DNA of 64,000 nt from Haladaptatus sp. DYF46 (GCF_021083305.1 NZ_JAJFAY010000001.1:1612001-1676000), one strand, 5' to 3'. Shown: positions 25,425 to 34,357, counted from the stretch's first letter. Numbers and translations are program-made. Notes: generated from the sequence alone by a model not told the origin.

Positions 25425-26096
25425 TTAGAGGAGACTCGGAAATTCCGCGAGCGACGAAAGCGTGTACGTCGGTTCGGGTGCGGAGTCGGTGACTCGCTCC
25501 TCGTTCGGCACCCAGACGGAGTCGATACCGAGGGCGTTCGCACCGGCGACGTCCGCCCGTAACGAGTCGCCGACGTGAAGCGCATCGTCGGGCGTCGCGC
25601 CGAGTTCGGTCAGCGCCTTCTCGAACGGTGCCGCGTCGGGTTTCGGCGGGACGCCGTTTCTCGGGTCCACGAAGACGAGCGTATCGAACGTATCGGCGAT
25701 ACCCAACGCGTCGAGTTTGGTACTCTGTGTCGTCTCGTCTCCGTTCGTCACGAGTCCGAGACTCGTCCCGTTGGCGGCCTCCAACGCCGCCTCGGCACCC
25801 GGGCGGAACGAAACCGCCGAGTGGTCGAGACACGCCTCGTACGCCGTGGCGAGGTCCGAGGCGTGATGTTCCTCGACGCCCGCGTCTCGCGCCGCGGCGG
25901 CGAAACAAAACTCGTAGAACTCGTGGGGCGTTTCCGCTGTCGGAATCCCGTCCACCGCGGCGATGATGTCGTCCAGCGTGCAGTACTGCTCGACCGGAAC
26001 CCGGTCGAACGCATCCGCGATGAGAGCCTCCTCGTTCTGGTCGGAGACGCAGAGCGTGGAGTCGAGGTCGAAGAGAACCGCATCGAAATCGGTCAT
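25425..26096 (-). CDS. HAD-family hydrolase
   Basis: This 223-residue phosphatase has the full HAD set: motif I FDLDSTLC near residue 9, motif II VTNGDETTQ near 115, a Lys in PPKPDAAPFEKAL near 150, and motif III/IV HVGDSLRADVAGANALGI near 172. The helical cap between motif I and II is typical of subfamily I phosphatases such as phosphoglycolate or pyrimidine phosphatases. The substrate cannot be named. The gene interrupts the plus-strand aromatic cluster. Confidence 0.85.
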   Translation of the reverse strand: MTDFDAVLFDLDSTLCVSDQNEEALIADAFDRVPVEQYCTLDDIIAAVDGIPTAETPHEFYEFCFAAAARDAGVEEHHASDLATAYEACLDHSAVSFRPGAEAALEAANGTSLGLVTNGDETTQSTKLDALGIADTFDTLVFVDPRNGVPPKPDAAPFEKALTELGATPDDALHVGDSLRADVAGANALGIDSVWVPNEERVTDSAPEPTYTLSSLAEFPSLL

Positions 26097-26256
26097 TCGC
26101 TAGTGGTATTCGAGCGCGACCGAAAAAGGTGCCGCGTTCGTCGGCGCGAGGTACGCGAGCGGAATCCGCCGACGAGCGGGGTACTTCGTCGACGGGGAGT
26201 ACAGAGAAGTTGCGGATTCCGCCACGTTCAAGCCGTGGGCCTACGAGCGATTCAGC

Positions 26257-27426
26257 ATGACACGCTCCGTATGGTTGAAGGCCGACTCCACGGTCGGCGA
26301 CTGGGACACCCGACGCAAACGAATCACGGCCGGTTTGGAAGCCGGTGTGGACTGGATTTTGGTGGACGACGGCGACGTAGAGCGCGTCCGAGAACTCGGC
26401 GAGGTGAACGTCGCGGCGTTTCGCTCCGAGGGGGACGTCCACGTCTTCGACGCCGAAGAGAACGAGAGCGGATGTGCCGACGCCCGAATCGTCGGCAAAA
26501 ACGGGGAAGGGGACGGGACGGTGGACCTCCCGTCCGACTTCTCCGGGTCCGCCGACCTCTCGACACTTCGCCGGGAAGACGAGGCCGAGGGTGCCTACGT
26601 TCGCATCCTCAGCGAGGAGTACGAAGCGTTCGCCGAGGCGGCGGCGGACGACGCGGAGTACACCATCGTCGTCGGCGAGGATTGGACCATCATCCCGCTC
26701 GAAAACCTCATCGCACGGATCGGCGAGGAGACGGACCTCGTGGCGGGCGTGACGAACGCGGAGGAGGCACGAACCGCGTTCGAGACGCTGGAACTCGGCG
26801 CGGACGCCGTCCTGCTGGACAGCGACGATCCGGACGAAATCCGCTCTACCGTGGAGGTTCGTGACGCCGCAGAACGCGAAACGCTGGACTTGGAGTGGGG
26901 CGAAGTCCTCACCATCGAACAGACCGGCAGCGCGGATCGCGTGTGCGTCGATACCGGGTCGCTGATGGAACACGACGAGGGCATGCTCGTCGGGTCGATG
27001 TCGCGCGGCCTCTTTTTCGTCCACGCCGAGACGGCGGAGTCCCCGTACGTCGCGTCACGACCCTTCCGGGTGAACGCAGGGGCGGTCCACGCCTACGTTC
27101 GTACCCCCGACGGCGGGACGAAATATCTCGCGGAACTCCAGAGCGGCGACGAGGTGCAGGTGGTCGATACCGACGGCAAGACGCAAGAAGCCGTCGTCGG
27201 TCGGGTGAAAATCGAGAAACGGCCCATGTTTCGCCTCGAAGTCGAGACGGCCGACGGGGACCGCGTGGAGACGCTTTTGCAGAACGCCGAAACCATCAAA
27301 GTCGCCACGCCGGACGGACGAAAAGCGGTGACGGACATCGAAGTCGGCGACGAGGTGAAACTGTTCCTCGAAGGCGGCGCGCGGCACTTCGGCGAGAGCG
27401 TCGAAGAGAGTATTATTGAGCAGTAG
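26257..27426 (+). CDS. 3-dehydroquinate synthase II
   Basis: This 389-residue archaeal enzyme converts the ADH-synthase product to 3-dehydroquinate by NAD-dependent oxidative deamination and cyclisation. It has the family opening SVWLKADSTVGDWDTRRKRI, VGEDWTIIPLENLIARI near 143, VCVDTGSLMEHDEGMLVGS near 230-248 and VNAGAVHAYVRTPDGGT near 267. The function is supported by the ADH synthase at 24195 and aroD at 28013. The final bases overlap the convergent zinc-ribbon membrane gene by 14 bases. Confidence 0.92.
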   Translation: MTRSVWLKADSTVGDWDTRRKRITAGLEAGVDWILVDDGDVERVRELGEVNVAAFRSEGDVHVFDAEENESGCADARIVGKNGEGDGTVDLPSDFSGSADLSTLRREDEAEGAYVRILSEEYEAFAEAAADDAEYTIVVGEDWTIIPLENLIARIGEETDLVAGVTNAEEARTAFETLELGADAVLLDSDDPDEIRSTVEVRDAAERETLDLEWGEVLTIEQTGSADRVCVDTGSLMEHDEGMLVGSMSRGLFFVHAETAESPYVASRPFRVNAGAVHAYVRTPDGGTKYLAELQSGDEVQVVDTDGKTQEAVVGRVKIEKRPMFRLEVETADGDRVETLLQNAETIKVATPDGRKAVTDIEVGDEVKLFLEGGARHFGESVEESIIEQ

Positions 27427-27829
27427 CGTCGGTTTCGAGCGACGACGTACACCACTGACAGAAGTCGAGGTCGTCGTCCACCTTTCTCCCGCAGTGTGGA
27501 CAGCGTATCGTCCCCTCGGCGGCGTCTTGGACGGCGCGGTTGTTTCGAACCCCGGACCAGTAGGCGTCGAGGATGTTACACAGCGAGACGAACAGAACGG
27601 GGAGGGTCTGTTCCCAGTGGAGGTTTTGGCTCGCCTGCACGTAGCCGGACCATCCGCTGCTCTCGACCGCCTGAACGACTTCCGGCGGGATGAACAGGTA
27701 GGCGGTCAGGAACGCGAATCCGAACCAGAGAAACGCGCGAAGCCACTCCCGAAGGTAGACATGGCCCGCTCCGGGATAGATGAGCGCGCACAGGGCCGCG
27801 AACCACGGGCGTTTTTTCTTCCGTGTCAC
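27413..27829 (-). CDS. zinc-ribbon membrane protein
   Basis: This 138-residue protein begins with a basic patch (TRKKKRPWFAALCALIYPGAGHVYL). It has two to three hydrophobic segments (about 9-25, 29-46 and 74-92) and ends with a zinc ribbon (CPHC near 115, CQWC near 129). The YPGAGHVYLREWLRAFLWFGFA block resembles TM2/DUF5683-like small membrane domains. The GTG at 27829 is chosen because similarity starts there. Function is unknown. Its 3' end overlaps the 3' end of the dehydroquinate synthase II gene. Confidence 0.72.
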   Translation of the reverse strand: MTRKKKRPWFAALCALIYPGAGHVYLREWLRAFLWFGFAFLTAYLFIPPEVVQAVESSGWSGYVQASQNLHWEQTLPVLFVSLCNILDAYWSGVRNNRAVQDAAEGTIRCPHCGRKVDDDLDFCQWCTSSLETDATAQ

Positions 27830-28012
27830 TAGTCGTTGATAGCTGGTGGAACGTGTTAAACCCTTCCGATACGGTGTTTTACCGGACGAACGCCGTGAGC
27901 GAACCGTAAATCGACGGCAAACGGTCGGTATCGAGAACGGTTCGGGACGAAAATCCGGAAACGACCGCTTCGAACGGATTCGATCCAGCAGCATCCGACC
28001 GAATGGGTGAAA

Positions 28013-28687
28013 CTACTCGCCGCGAAGCTCGCCGATAAGCCGCGAGAGCGTGGCGACGTCGTACTGACCCGGTGCGGTCGCGTCGGCGGGGTCGAGCGGC
28101 GCGTAGCCGATTTTCGACCCGTACAGCGGAGCGATGGCACGCGAGTGACGGCCGACTTCGCCCATGGCCATCGTCGCGACGGTTTTCCCGCGCTCCGTGA
28201 GACGGTTCGTGACGCGGAACAGGTCGAGGACGTCGGATTCGGACTGGGCGGTGACGGCGAGTTTGCCCACGTCGGCGTGGTCCGTGCAGTTTTCGAGGAG
28301 TTCGCGCATCCGCTGTTGTGACGGGGTTTCCTCGAAGTCGTGAACCGAAGCGACGACGAGTACATCGTTGTCGCGGGCGTGGTCGGCGAGTTCCCCGCCG
28401 GGCGCGGTGAACAGCGTCTCCAATTCGAGATCGATTGCGCCCACCGCCGGATGGTCGACCGCTTCGCGGAGGGCGTCGAGTCGCTCGTCGCCGGTCGCTT
28501 CGCCACCTTCCCACTCGGCGCGGTTCGTGGCGAGAATGGGAAGTTCCCCGTCGTAGGACGCGAGCGTCGAAAGCGGGTCGTCGGCGAGGTCCATGCGGAA
28601 TTCGACGATATCGGCGTGCTCACGGGCGCGGGGTTCGTCGGCGAGGTCGGCCGTACTCACCGCGAGCGAAAAGGAATCGAAGTCCAT
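28013..28687 (-). CDS. aroD: type I 3-dehydroquinate dehydratase
   Basis: This 224-residue TIM-barrel dehydratase makes 3-dehydroshikimate. The catalytic His is in VVASVHDFEETPS near residue 114 and the Schiff-base Lys in DVGKLAVTAQSESD near 141. IVEFRMDLADDP near 27 is the usual substrate-binding block. The ATG at 28687 opens MDFDSFSLAVST. It follows dehydroquinate synthase II in pathway order, although it lies on the opposite strand. Confidence 0.93.
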   Translation of the reverse strand: MDFDSFSLAVSTADLADEPRAREHADIVEFRMDLADDPLSTLASYDGELPILATNRAEWEGGEATGDERLDALREAVDHPAVGAIDLELETLFTAPGGELADHARDNDVLVVASVHDFEETPSQQRMRELLENCTDHADVGKLAVTAQSESDVLDLFRVTNRLTERGKTVATMAMGEVGRHSRAIAPLYGSKIGYAPLDPADATAPGQYDVATLSRLIGELRGE

Positions 28688-28716
28688 ACGCCGACTTCGA
28701 CCCGGCGAATAAAAGG

Positions 28717-29745
28717 CTACTCGGAATGGGGCTCGTGAGTGGCGAAAAAGTGCGCCCCGTCGCGCGTCACGTCTGTCACGTCGTAGAATAGTATATCGCG
28801 CTCTTGAGACGTCTTGACCGGGAAATCGTAGTTCGTGGCGTCGTATTTGAGCGCACCGTCGTACCCTTCGACGAACTCCCGGTGGTCGTCCAGTCGCCGA
28901 CCGACGACGGTTCGGGAGAGTTCCGGTGCGGCCTCGACGCGCTCCGCGAACAGTTCGGCGAAGTCGGCTTCCAGTTCGTAGCCCACGGAATCGCGACCGG
29001 CAATCATCGCGGCGAGCGACGTGGTTCCGGTACCCCAAAACGGGTCCAGAACGGTGTCACCGTGGACGGAAAACATCGAGATGAGGCGGTACGGCAGTTC
29101 GAGGGGAAACGCCGCCGAGCGCTCGCGGAGGTCGCCGTGGTCGAGGAGTTGTTCCTCGCCGCGAACGTTCGTCCAGAGGTCGGAGAACCACTGGTTTCGC
29201 TCCTCCCAGAAGTACGCCGACTCGTAGCGATGGTCGACGCCGGGTTCGAACCCGCGAGTGTCGCCGTTTCGGAAGACGAGGAGGTACTCGTGTTCGAGGG
29301 CGGCGTAGGCGTTCGGCGGCAGCATTCCCGATCCCATGAACTTCGTCAGGCGATTCGAGGGCTTTCGCCAGAGGATGTCGGGAAGCGGATTCAGACCGCG
29401 GTCGCGGAGGTGACGGAGTACGCGGGCGTGGTTCGGAAACGATTGAAACGTGCCGTCCACCTTGCGGGTCGCGTCGCCGACGTTTATCACCGCAATGCCG
29501 CCGGGTTTCAGGACGCGGACGAGTTCGGCCCACACGGCGTCGAGTTCGTCGTGCATCAACTCGAACGCCGTGTCGCCGTCGCCCGCCGCCAGCGCCGACC
29601 CGATTTCGGGGTTCGACTCGGCGAACAGGTCGTCCCACATCTCTATCATCGGATACGGAGGCGACGTGACGACGAGGTCTATCGAATCGTCGGGAAGCGA
29701 ACTGTCGCGCGCGTCACCGACGTGAATCTCGTGCTCGGTTTCCAT
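28717..29745 (-). CDS. orphan DNA methyltransferase, probably of the CTAG-methylase (Zim) type
   Basis: This 342-residue amino-methyltransferase of the beta order has TSPPYPMIEMWDDLF near residue 28 (catalytic motif IV) at the N-terminus and the SAM-binding DPFWGTGTTSLAAMIAGR near 234 at the C-terminus. The S/TPPY form is used by N4-cytosine and some N6-adenine methylases. Haloarchaea widely carry a lone CTAG methylase called Zim, and this protein fits its length and layout; that specificity is an inference. No restriction enzyme gene is adjacent, so it is probably a regulatory or repair-linked orphan. An inverted repeat lies just upstream of the start. Confidence 0.85.
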   Translation of the reverse strand: METEHEIHVGDARDSSLPDDSIDLVVTSPPYPMIEMWDDLFAESNPEIGSALAAGDGDTAFELMHDELDAVWAELVRVLKPGGIAVINVGDATRKVDGTFQSFPNHARVLRHLRDRGLNPLPDILWRKPSNRLTKFMGSGMLPPNAYAALEHEYLLVFRNGDTRGFEPGVDHRYESAYFWEERNQWFSDLWTNVRGEEQLLDHGDLRERSAAFPLELPYRLISMFSVHGDTVLDPFWGTGTTSLAAMIAGRDSVGYELEADFAELFAERVEAAPELSRTVVGRRLDDHREFVEGYDGALKYDATNYDFPVKTSQERDILFYDVTDVTRDGAHFFATHEPHSE

Positions 29746-29750
29746 TGCGG

Positions 29751-29766
29751 TAGCTTTCTGAAGCTA
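29751..29766. promoter_or_regulatory. inverted repeat between TATA box and methyltransferase start
   Basis: TAGCTT/AAGCTA arms around TCTG lie five bases upstream of the ATG at 29745. The TATA-like TTTTTATG on the minus strand is further upstream at about 29775-29783. The position is typical of an operator that would block transcription initiation or early elongation. Confidence 0.45.
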
Positions 29767-29800
29767 TCGGCGCAACATAAAAACCTCTTTTCAAACTCGT

Positions 29801-30763
29801 TTACAGCGCGACGGTTCCTTCCTCGGCTTCGAGGAGTTCGTGGTACCGATTGCGAATCGTGACCTCGCTGATGTCGGCCACGTCGCTGACTTCCGCCTGC
29901 GTCGTCTTCTCGTTGGTCAGGAGCGCGGCGGCGTAGACGGCGGCCGCGGCGAGTCCGACCGGCGACTTGCCGCTGTGGACGCCCAGTTCTTTCGCGTTTC
30001 GGAGGAGTTCGCGAGCGCGGTGTTCCGCCTCGTCGGAGAGTTCGAGGCCGGACGCGAAGCGCGGGACGTAGCTCTCGGGGTCGGCGGGTTTGACTTCGAG
30101 GCTGAGTTCGCGGACGACGTAGCGATAGGTGCGCGCGACTTCGCTTTTATCGACGCGGCTGACCTCGGTGATTTCGTCCAGACTGCGCGGGACGCCGGCC
30201 TGCCGCGCGGCAGCGTACACACAGGACGTCGAGACACCCTCGATGGAGCGCCCCGGTAGCAGGTCCTCGTTCAGCGCGCGGCGGTAGATGACGCTGGCCA
30301 TCTCGCGGACGTTGTCCGGCAGGCCGAGCGCGCTCGCCATGCGGTCGATTTCGCCCAGCGCCTGCTTGAGGTTGCGCTCCTTGCTGTCGCGGGTGCGGAA
30401 GCGCTCGTTCCACTTGCGGAGTCGCTGCATCTTCTCGCGCTGACGGGAACCGAGCGAGTTGCCGTAGGCGTCCTTGTTCCGCCAGTCGATGTTGGTCGAC
30501 AGCCCCTTGTCGTGCATCGTGTTCGTCGTCGGGGCGCCGACGCGGGACTTCTCGTTCTTCTCCTTCGCGTCGAACGCGCGCCATTCCGGACCGCGGTCCA
30601 CGTTGTCCACCTCGACGACGAGGCCGCAGTCCTCACAGATGGTTTCGCCGTGGCCGGAGTCGGCGATGAGCTTACCGCTGCATTCGGGGCAGGTTTGACC
30701 CTTCTGTCCGCTTTTCTCTACTTCCTTCTCTTCGCTTCTCGTTCGGATAGTCGTGTTTTGCAT
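29801..30763 (-). CDS. tfb: transcription initiation factor B
   Basis: This 320-residue TFB recruits RNA polymerase to TATA/BRE promoters. The N-terminal zinc ribbon is CPECSGKLIADSG with ICEDCGLVVE near residues 24-48. The B-finger region GPEWRAFDAKEKNEKSRVGAPTT follows, then two cyclin-like repeats (about 120-215 and 220-315). Each repeat ends in a helix-turn-helix, the last being EVSDVADISEVTIRNRYHELL. Haloarchaea encode several TFBs. The ATG at 30763 is preceded by a very good Shine-Dalgarno site, so a leadered transcript is expected, in contrast to most genes here. Confidence 0.96.
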   Translation of the reverse strand: MQNTTIRTRSEEKEVEKSGQKGQTCPECSGKLIADSGHGETICEDCGLVVEVDNVDRGPEWRAFDAKEKNEKSRVGAPTTNTMHDKGLSTNIDWRNKDAYGNSLGSRQREKMQRLRKWNERFRTRDSKERNLKQALGEIDRMASALGLPDNVREMASVIYRRALNEDLLPGRSIEGVSTSCVYAAARQAGVPRSLDEITEVSRVDKSEVARTYRYVVRELSLEVKPADPESYVPRFASGLELSDEAEHRARELLRNAKELGVHSGKSPVGLAAAAVYAAALLTNEKTTQAEVSDVADISEVTIRNRYHELLEAEEGTVAL

Positions 30764-30770
30764 GTGCAAT

Positions 30771-30776
30771 ACCTCC
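30771..30776 (-). promoter_or_regulatory. Shine-Dalgarno site and leader of tfb
   Basis: On the minus strand AGGAGGT lies seven bases before the tfb ATG. A TATA-like CGTTTAAGTACC (about 30856-30867) further upstream predicts a 5' leader of some 65-75 bases. A leadered, strong-SD arrangement is unusual among the genes in this window. Confidence 0.6.
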
Positions 30777-31014
30777 TCTGAGGGAGAGCGTCGGCTACCG
30801 GGCAGGTGAATCCTGAAAAACCCGGGTGCCGCTAGTCTTAACACGTCGTTAGGACGAAAGGTACTTAAACGATTCGTTTTTGAGACGCGATGAGTTCGTG
30901 AAACACTCACACACGGCGTGAAATAGCCGTCCAGCGTCAACCGATCGAAATATTTAAGAGTGGATTTCGACACGGTAACGAAACGTTAACCGGGTTCGGA
31001 TCGAACCGCGACCA

Positions 31015-31764
31015 ATGGCAACGAACCGGGTCGTCTCCCTCGCACCCAGCGCGACCGAAATCTGCCGTGAACTCGATGCTATCGACCGACTCGTCGGCGT
31101 CACCCATCATTGCCCGCTCGACGTTCCCGCGGTCGGCGGCTGGCTGAACCCGGATTTCGATGCGGTCGAAGAGTGTGACCCGGACCTCGTTCTCACGACC
31201 GACTCGTTGCAGGCGGACCTGCGCGACGAACTCCGTGACCGCGGCAATCGCGTCGTCCACGTCGAACCGGAAACGCTCCCGGAGGTCGTCAAATCGTTCG
31301 CCGCGGTCGGACGCGCGGTCGGAAAGGCGGACGACGGGGACGAACTCGCGTCACGCGCTCGAAGCCGAATCGAGCGCGTTCGACGACGTGTCGAGGGACG
31401 ACCCGAACCGGTCGTCTACTGCGAGGAGTGGTCCTCCCCGCCGACGGCCGCCGGAAACTGGGTCCCCGACGCGGTTCGCGCCGCGGGTGGCGAGTACCCG
31501 TTCCTCCCGGCAGGCGAACGGTCCCGCGAAGTAGCGGCGGAAACCGTCGAGGAGGCCGAACCGGAACACGTCTTTCTCCACGTCTGCGGCCGGGGCGAGC
31601 GAAGCGACCCCGACGCCGTCCTCCGTCGCGACTGGGACGTTCCCGCCATCGAAACCGGTTCCGTCCACGTCCTCGACGACTCCCTGCTGAACCAGCCGAG
31701 TCCGCGACTCCTCGACGGCATCGAGGCGATGGCGCGAACGCTCCATCCGGACGCGTTCGAGTAG
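31015..31764 (+). CDS. BtuF-like cobalamin-binding protein without signal peptide
   Basis: This 249-residue protein has the helical-backbone fold of BtuF/FhuD ligand-binding proteins: RVVSLAPSATEICRELDAIDRLVGVTHHCPLD at the N-terminus, VLTTDSLQADLRDEL near 61, and YCEEWSSPPTAAGNWVPDAVRAAGGEYPF near 136. It lacks a Tat or Sec signal and lipobox, so it should stay in the cytoplasm and is unlikely to feed an ABC importer directly. Such cytoplasmic BtuF-like proteins are recurrent in haloarchaea. A short in-frame palindrome with the GAGCGAAGCGA loop lies at 31592-31611 (residues GERSD). Confidence 0.83.
   Translation: MATNRVVSLAPSATEICRELDAIDRLVGVTHHCPLDVPAVGGWLNPDFDAVEECDPDLVLTTDSLQADLRDELRDRGNRVVHVEPETLPEVVKSFAAVGRAVGKADDGDELASRARSRIERVRRRVEGRPEPVVYCEEWSSPPTAAGNWVPDAVRAAGGEYPFLPAGERSREVAAETVEEAEPEHVFLHVCGRGERSDPDAVLRRDWDVPAIETGSVHVLDDSLLNQPSPRLLDGIEAMARTLHPDAFE
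31592..31611. repeat. in-frame hairpin with GAGCGAAGCGA loop
   Basis: GGGG and CCCC arms enclose CGAGCGAAGCGA inside the BtuF-like gene. The loop is the same as in the purNH 3'-end hairpins. The stem is only four base pairs, so this is a weak member of the group. Confidence 0.4.
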
Positions 31765-31798
31765 CAACCCCCAAGTCGGAACGGAAGAGAGGGCCACC

Positions 31799-32317
31799 AT
31801 GCACGTGGGCGTTGGCAGCGGAAATCCGGTGAAGGTAGCCGCGGTGAAGTCCGCCCTCGACGGGCGGTTCGATGCGCGAGTCGAGTCCGTGGACGTCGAA
31901 TCGGGCGTCGCGGAACAGCCGTTCGGCGAACCGGAGACGATAGCGGGCGCGGAAAACCGCGCTCGACGCGTCGTGGAGTCGGGGAACGGCTACGAACTCG
32001 GCGTCGGACTGGAAGGCGGCGTCGCCGAAGTGCCCGGAACCGACGGGCTCTATCTAATCATGTGGGCCGCCGTGACCGACGGCGAGACGACCGGCCGCGG
32101 TGCGGGACCGCGGCTCCGTCTCCCCGAATCCGTCACCCGCAGAATCCGGGACGGCGAGGAGCTAGGGCCGGTGATGGACGACGTCCTCGGGGAGGACGAC
32201 GTGGCCAAAAAGCAGGGCGCGGCGGGCGCGCTCACGGACGGAATCATCGACCGACAGGAAGCGTTGGAAAGTGCAGTCGCCGGGGCGCTCGCCCCGTTCG
32301 TCACCGATTTTTACTAG
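31799..32317 (+). CDS. yjjX: inosine/xanthosine triphosphatase (YjjX family)
   Basis: This 172-residue house-cleaning nucleotide phosphatase should hydrolyse ITP and XTP. The family opening VGSGNPVKVAAVKSAL is present near residue 5. It also has EQPFGEPETIAGAENRARR near 37-55, GLEGGV near 67, and DVAKKQGAAGALTDGIIDR near 134-152 with the conserved GA-L-T-G motif. It follows the BtuF-like gene by 34 bases on the same strand. It is full length. Confidence 0.9.
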   Translation: MHVGVGSGNPVKVAAVKSALDGRFDARVESVDVESGVAEQPFGEPETIAGAENRARRVVESGNGYELGVGLEGGVAEVPGTDGLYLIMWAAVTDGETTGRGAGPRLRLPESVTRRIRDGEELGPVMDDVLGEDDVAKKQGAAGALTDGIIDRQEALESAVAGALAPFVTDFY

Positions 32318-32318
32318 T

Positions 32319-34139
32319 CTAGTCGTCGAGCGAGGCGGGTTCCTCGACGGACACGTCGCGTCCCTCCTCGACCGCTTGGGTGAGCGAGACGTTGAGCGAG
32401 AACATCGAACCGACGCCGCCGACGAGCGTGACGATGTTCTTCACCGCGTGGTCGAGGATGGCCGCACCGAGGGCCACTTCCCACGAAATCGGCGTCAGAC
32501 CCGCGACGAAGACCGTGAACGCGGCCTCGTACAGTCCGACACCGCCGGGCGAGAGCGGGAGGACCTTGGCGAGGTTCCCGACGCTCACCGCGAAGAACCC
32601 GATAGCGACCAACGTGATCGGGTCGAGCGACACCGACGGGAACGCCACTAGGACGAGGATGGCCGTCAGCACGTCGAGCGACCAGATGGCGAGGCTACTC
32701 GCGCCGACGCGGGCGAAGGCCGCCCGGTCGCTTGCCACCGTCTGGACGTCACCGGTGAACCGCTCCACGATACCCGCGACGTGGTTCGCGTACGAATCCG
32801 AACTGATCTTCGTCATGAGCGAGCGGACGAGGTTGCTGTCGGAGCGTGCGCTGGCGACGATGACGCCGACCGCTGCGATGGCAGCGACACCGACGCCTGC
32901 CGCGACGTAGACCGCGGTTCGTGCGGCCTCGGCGTGTTTTGCCCCCGTAATGGCCTGTACGATGTCCGCCGCCTGTCCCGTCACGGTCAACCCGATGAGG
33001 ACGACACCCGCGAGGACGGTTATGGTGAGCAGATCGAAGACGCGCTCGACCGCGAGCGACGCGAATCCGGACGGGTACGGGATGTTGCGTCGGGCCTTCA
33101 TCACGTAGGCACGTACACCATCGCCGAGTCGTGCGGGGAACACGAGGTTCCCGGTCTGGCTGATGAATATCGCGCCCGTGAGGAACCCGACGCTCTCCGT
33201 GAAGCCGAGTTCTTCGAGGATGTTCTTGTACCGGGCACCGCGAAGCGGCCACGAGAAGACGTAAATCACGGCCGCGGCACCGACGAGCGCGAGGTTCGCG
33301 CTCTCCATCTGGTTGAGGACCTTCCCGAGCGGGAGGTACTTGCCCATGAGCATGACGGCGATGATCGTCAGCAGGATTCCGACGGAGATGGATACGCCGC
33401 GCGTGATACGCGGTTCGACGGAGAACTCCCACCAACAGCGACCGATTTGGCTTCCCATCCCGAACACGTCCCGAACGAGGTCCACCTTCGTGTCCCCCTT
33501 CGGCGTCCAGTCCACGGAGAACTCCTTGATTTTGTACCCCTTCCGCTGTGCGCGGACGAGGACTTCCGTGTCCCAGAACCAGTGGTTGTCCTCGACGCCT
33601 TCGAGCACGTCGAACAGGGCGGATCGGTCGAACGCCTTGAACCCACACTGGTGATCCCGCAGGTCGGACTGAAGGAACAGTCGTGTCAGCCCGTTGAATC
33701 CGCGGCTGGCAACGTCACGTTTCGCCGGTCGGTTGGCGACGTTTTCCGGCATCCAGCGCGAACCGGTGGCGAAGTCGTAGTCGCCGGAGCGAACGCTCTC
33801 GACCAACTCCTCCAGATGGTTCATATCCGTCGCCAAATCCGTATCGAAGTAGACCAGCGTCTCCCCGTTCGCGGACTCGAACGCCCGATTCAATGCTCCC
33901 CCACGCCCCAACCGTTCATCGCTGTGAAAGTGACGGACGCGACTGTCACGTTCTGACATTCTGTCTGCGATTTCCGGCGTTCGGTCATCACAGCCGTCTT
34001 CGGCAACGATCACTTCGAAACTATCCGGAGGGAGGAACGATTCCAATGTGTCGAGAGTCGTCTCGACGGTGTTCTCGATTGTCGCCTCCTCGTTGTACGA
34101 CGGGAGGACGACACTCACCTCTACAGGACCACCGCTCAT
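32319..34139 (-). CDS. glycosyltransferase family 2 fused to a flippase-like membrane domain
   Basis: This 606-residue protein has a cytoplasmic GT-A domain (residues ~1-230). It shows VVLPSYNEEATIENTVE, EDGCDDRTPEIAD, YFDTDLATDM (the DxD metal motif) and GFKAFDRSALFDVLEG, matching dolichyl-phosphate sugar synthase-like enzymes. The remainder has about eight to ten membrane helices of the UPF0104/lysylphosphatidylglycerol-synthase TM type (PLRGARYKNILEELG, ISQTGNLVFPARLGDGVRAYVM, SPGGVGLYEAAFT). The fusion suggests that sugar loading of a lipid carrier is coupled to its movement or use, probably for surface glycosylation. The sugar is unknown. The ATG at 34139 gives MSGGPVEVSVVLP. Confidence 0.88.
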   Translation of the reverse strand: MSGGPVEVSVVLPSYNEEATIENTVETTLDTLESFLPPDSFEVIVAEDGCDDRTPEIADRMSERDSRVRHFHSDERLGRGGALNRAFESANGETLVYFDTDLATDMNHLEELVESVRSGDYDFATGSRWMPENVANRPAKRDVASRGFNGLTRLFLQSDLRDHQCGFKAFDRSALFDVLEGVEDNHWFWDTEVLVRAQRKGYKIKEFSVDWTPKGDTKVDLVRDVFGMGSQIGRCWWEFSVEPRITRGVSISVGILLTIIAVMLMGKYLPLGKVLNQMESANLALVGAAAVIYVFSWPLRGARYKNILEELGFTESVGFLTGAIFISQTGNLVFPARLGDGVRAYVMKARRNIPYPSGFASLAVERVFDLLTITVLAGVVLIGLTVTGQAADIVQAITGAKHAEAARTAVYVAAGVGVAAIAAVGVIVASARSDSNLVRSLMTKISSDSYANHVAGIVERFTGDVQTVASDRAAFARVGASSLAIWSLDVLTAILVLVAFPSVSLDPITLVAIGFFAVSVGNLAKVLPLSPGGVGLYEAAFTVFVAGLTPISWEVALGAAILDHAVKNIVTLVGGVGSMFSLNVSLTQAVEEGRDVSVEEPASLDD

Positions 34140-34357
34140 TATGAAACTTTCTCACCCTCGCACCGTAAGTAGCTTCTGGGCCACGTCTGTCACGATTTGA
34201 CGGACACGTCTTCGTACAACCCGGCGTTAACCAACCGTACCAACCACCCCCACGGGAGGTATTATTTTCACACAATCAGCGATCGAAAACACACGACGGA
34301 GCGATGTTAACCGCTCGTACCAAACCCACTAAGGTCGTATCCTCCCACTGTAGAGGT

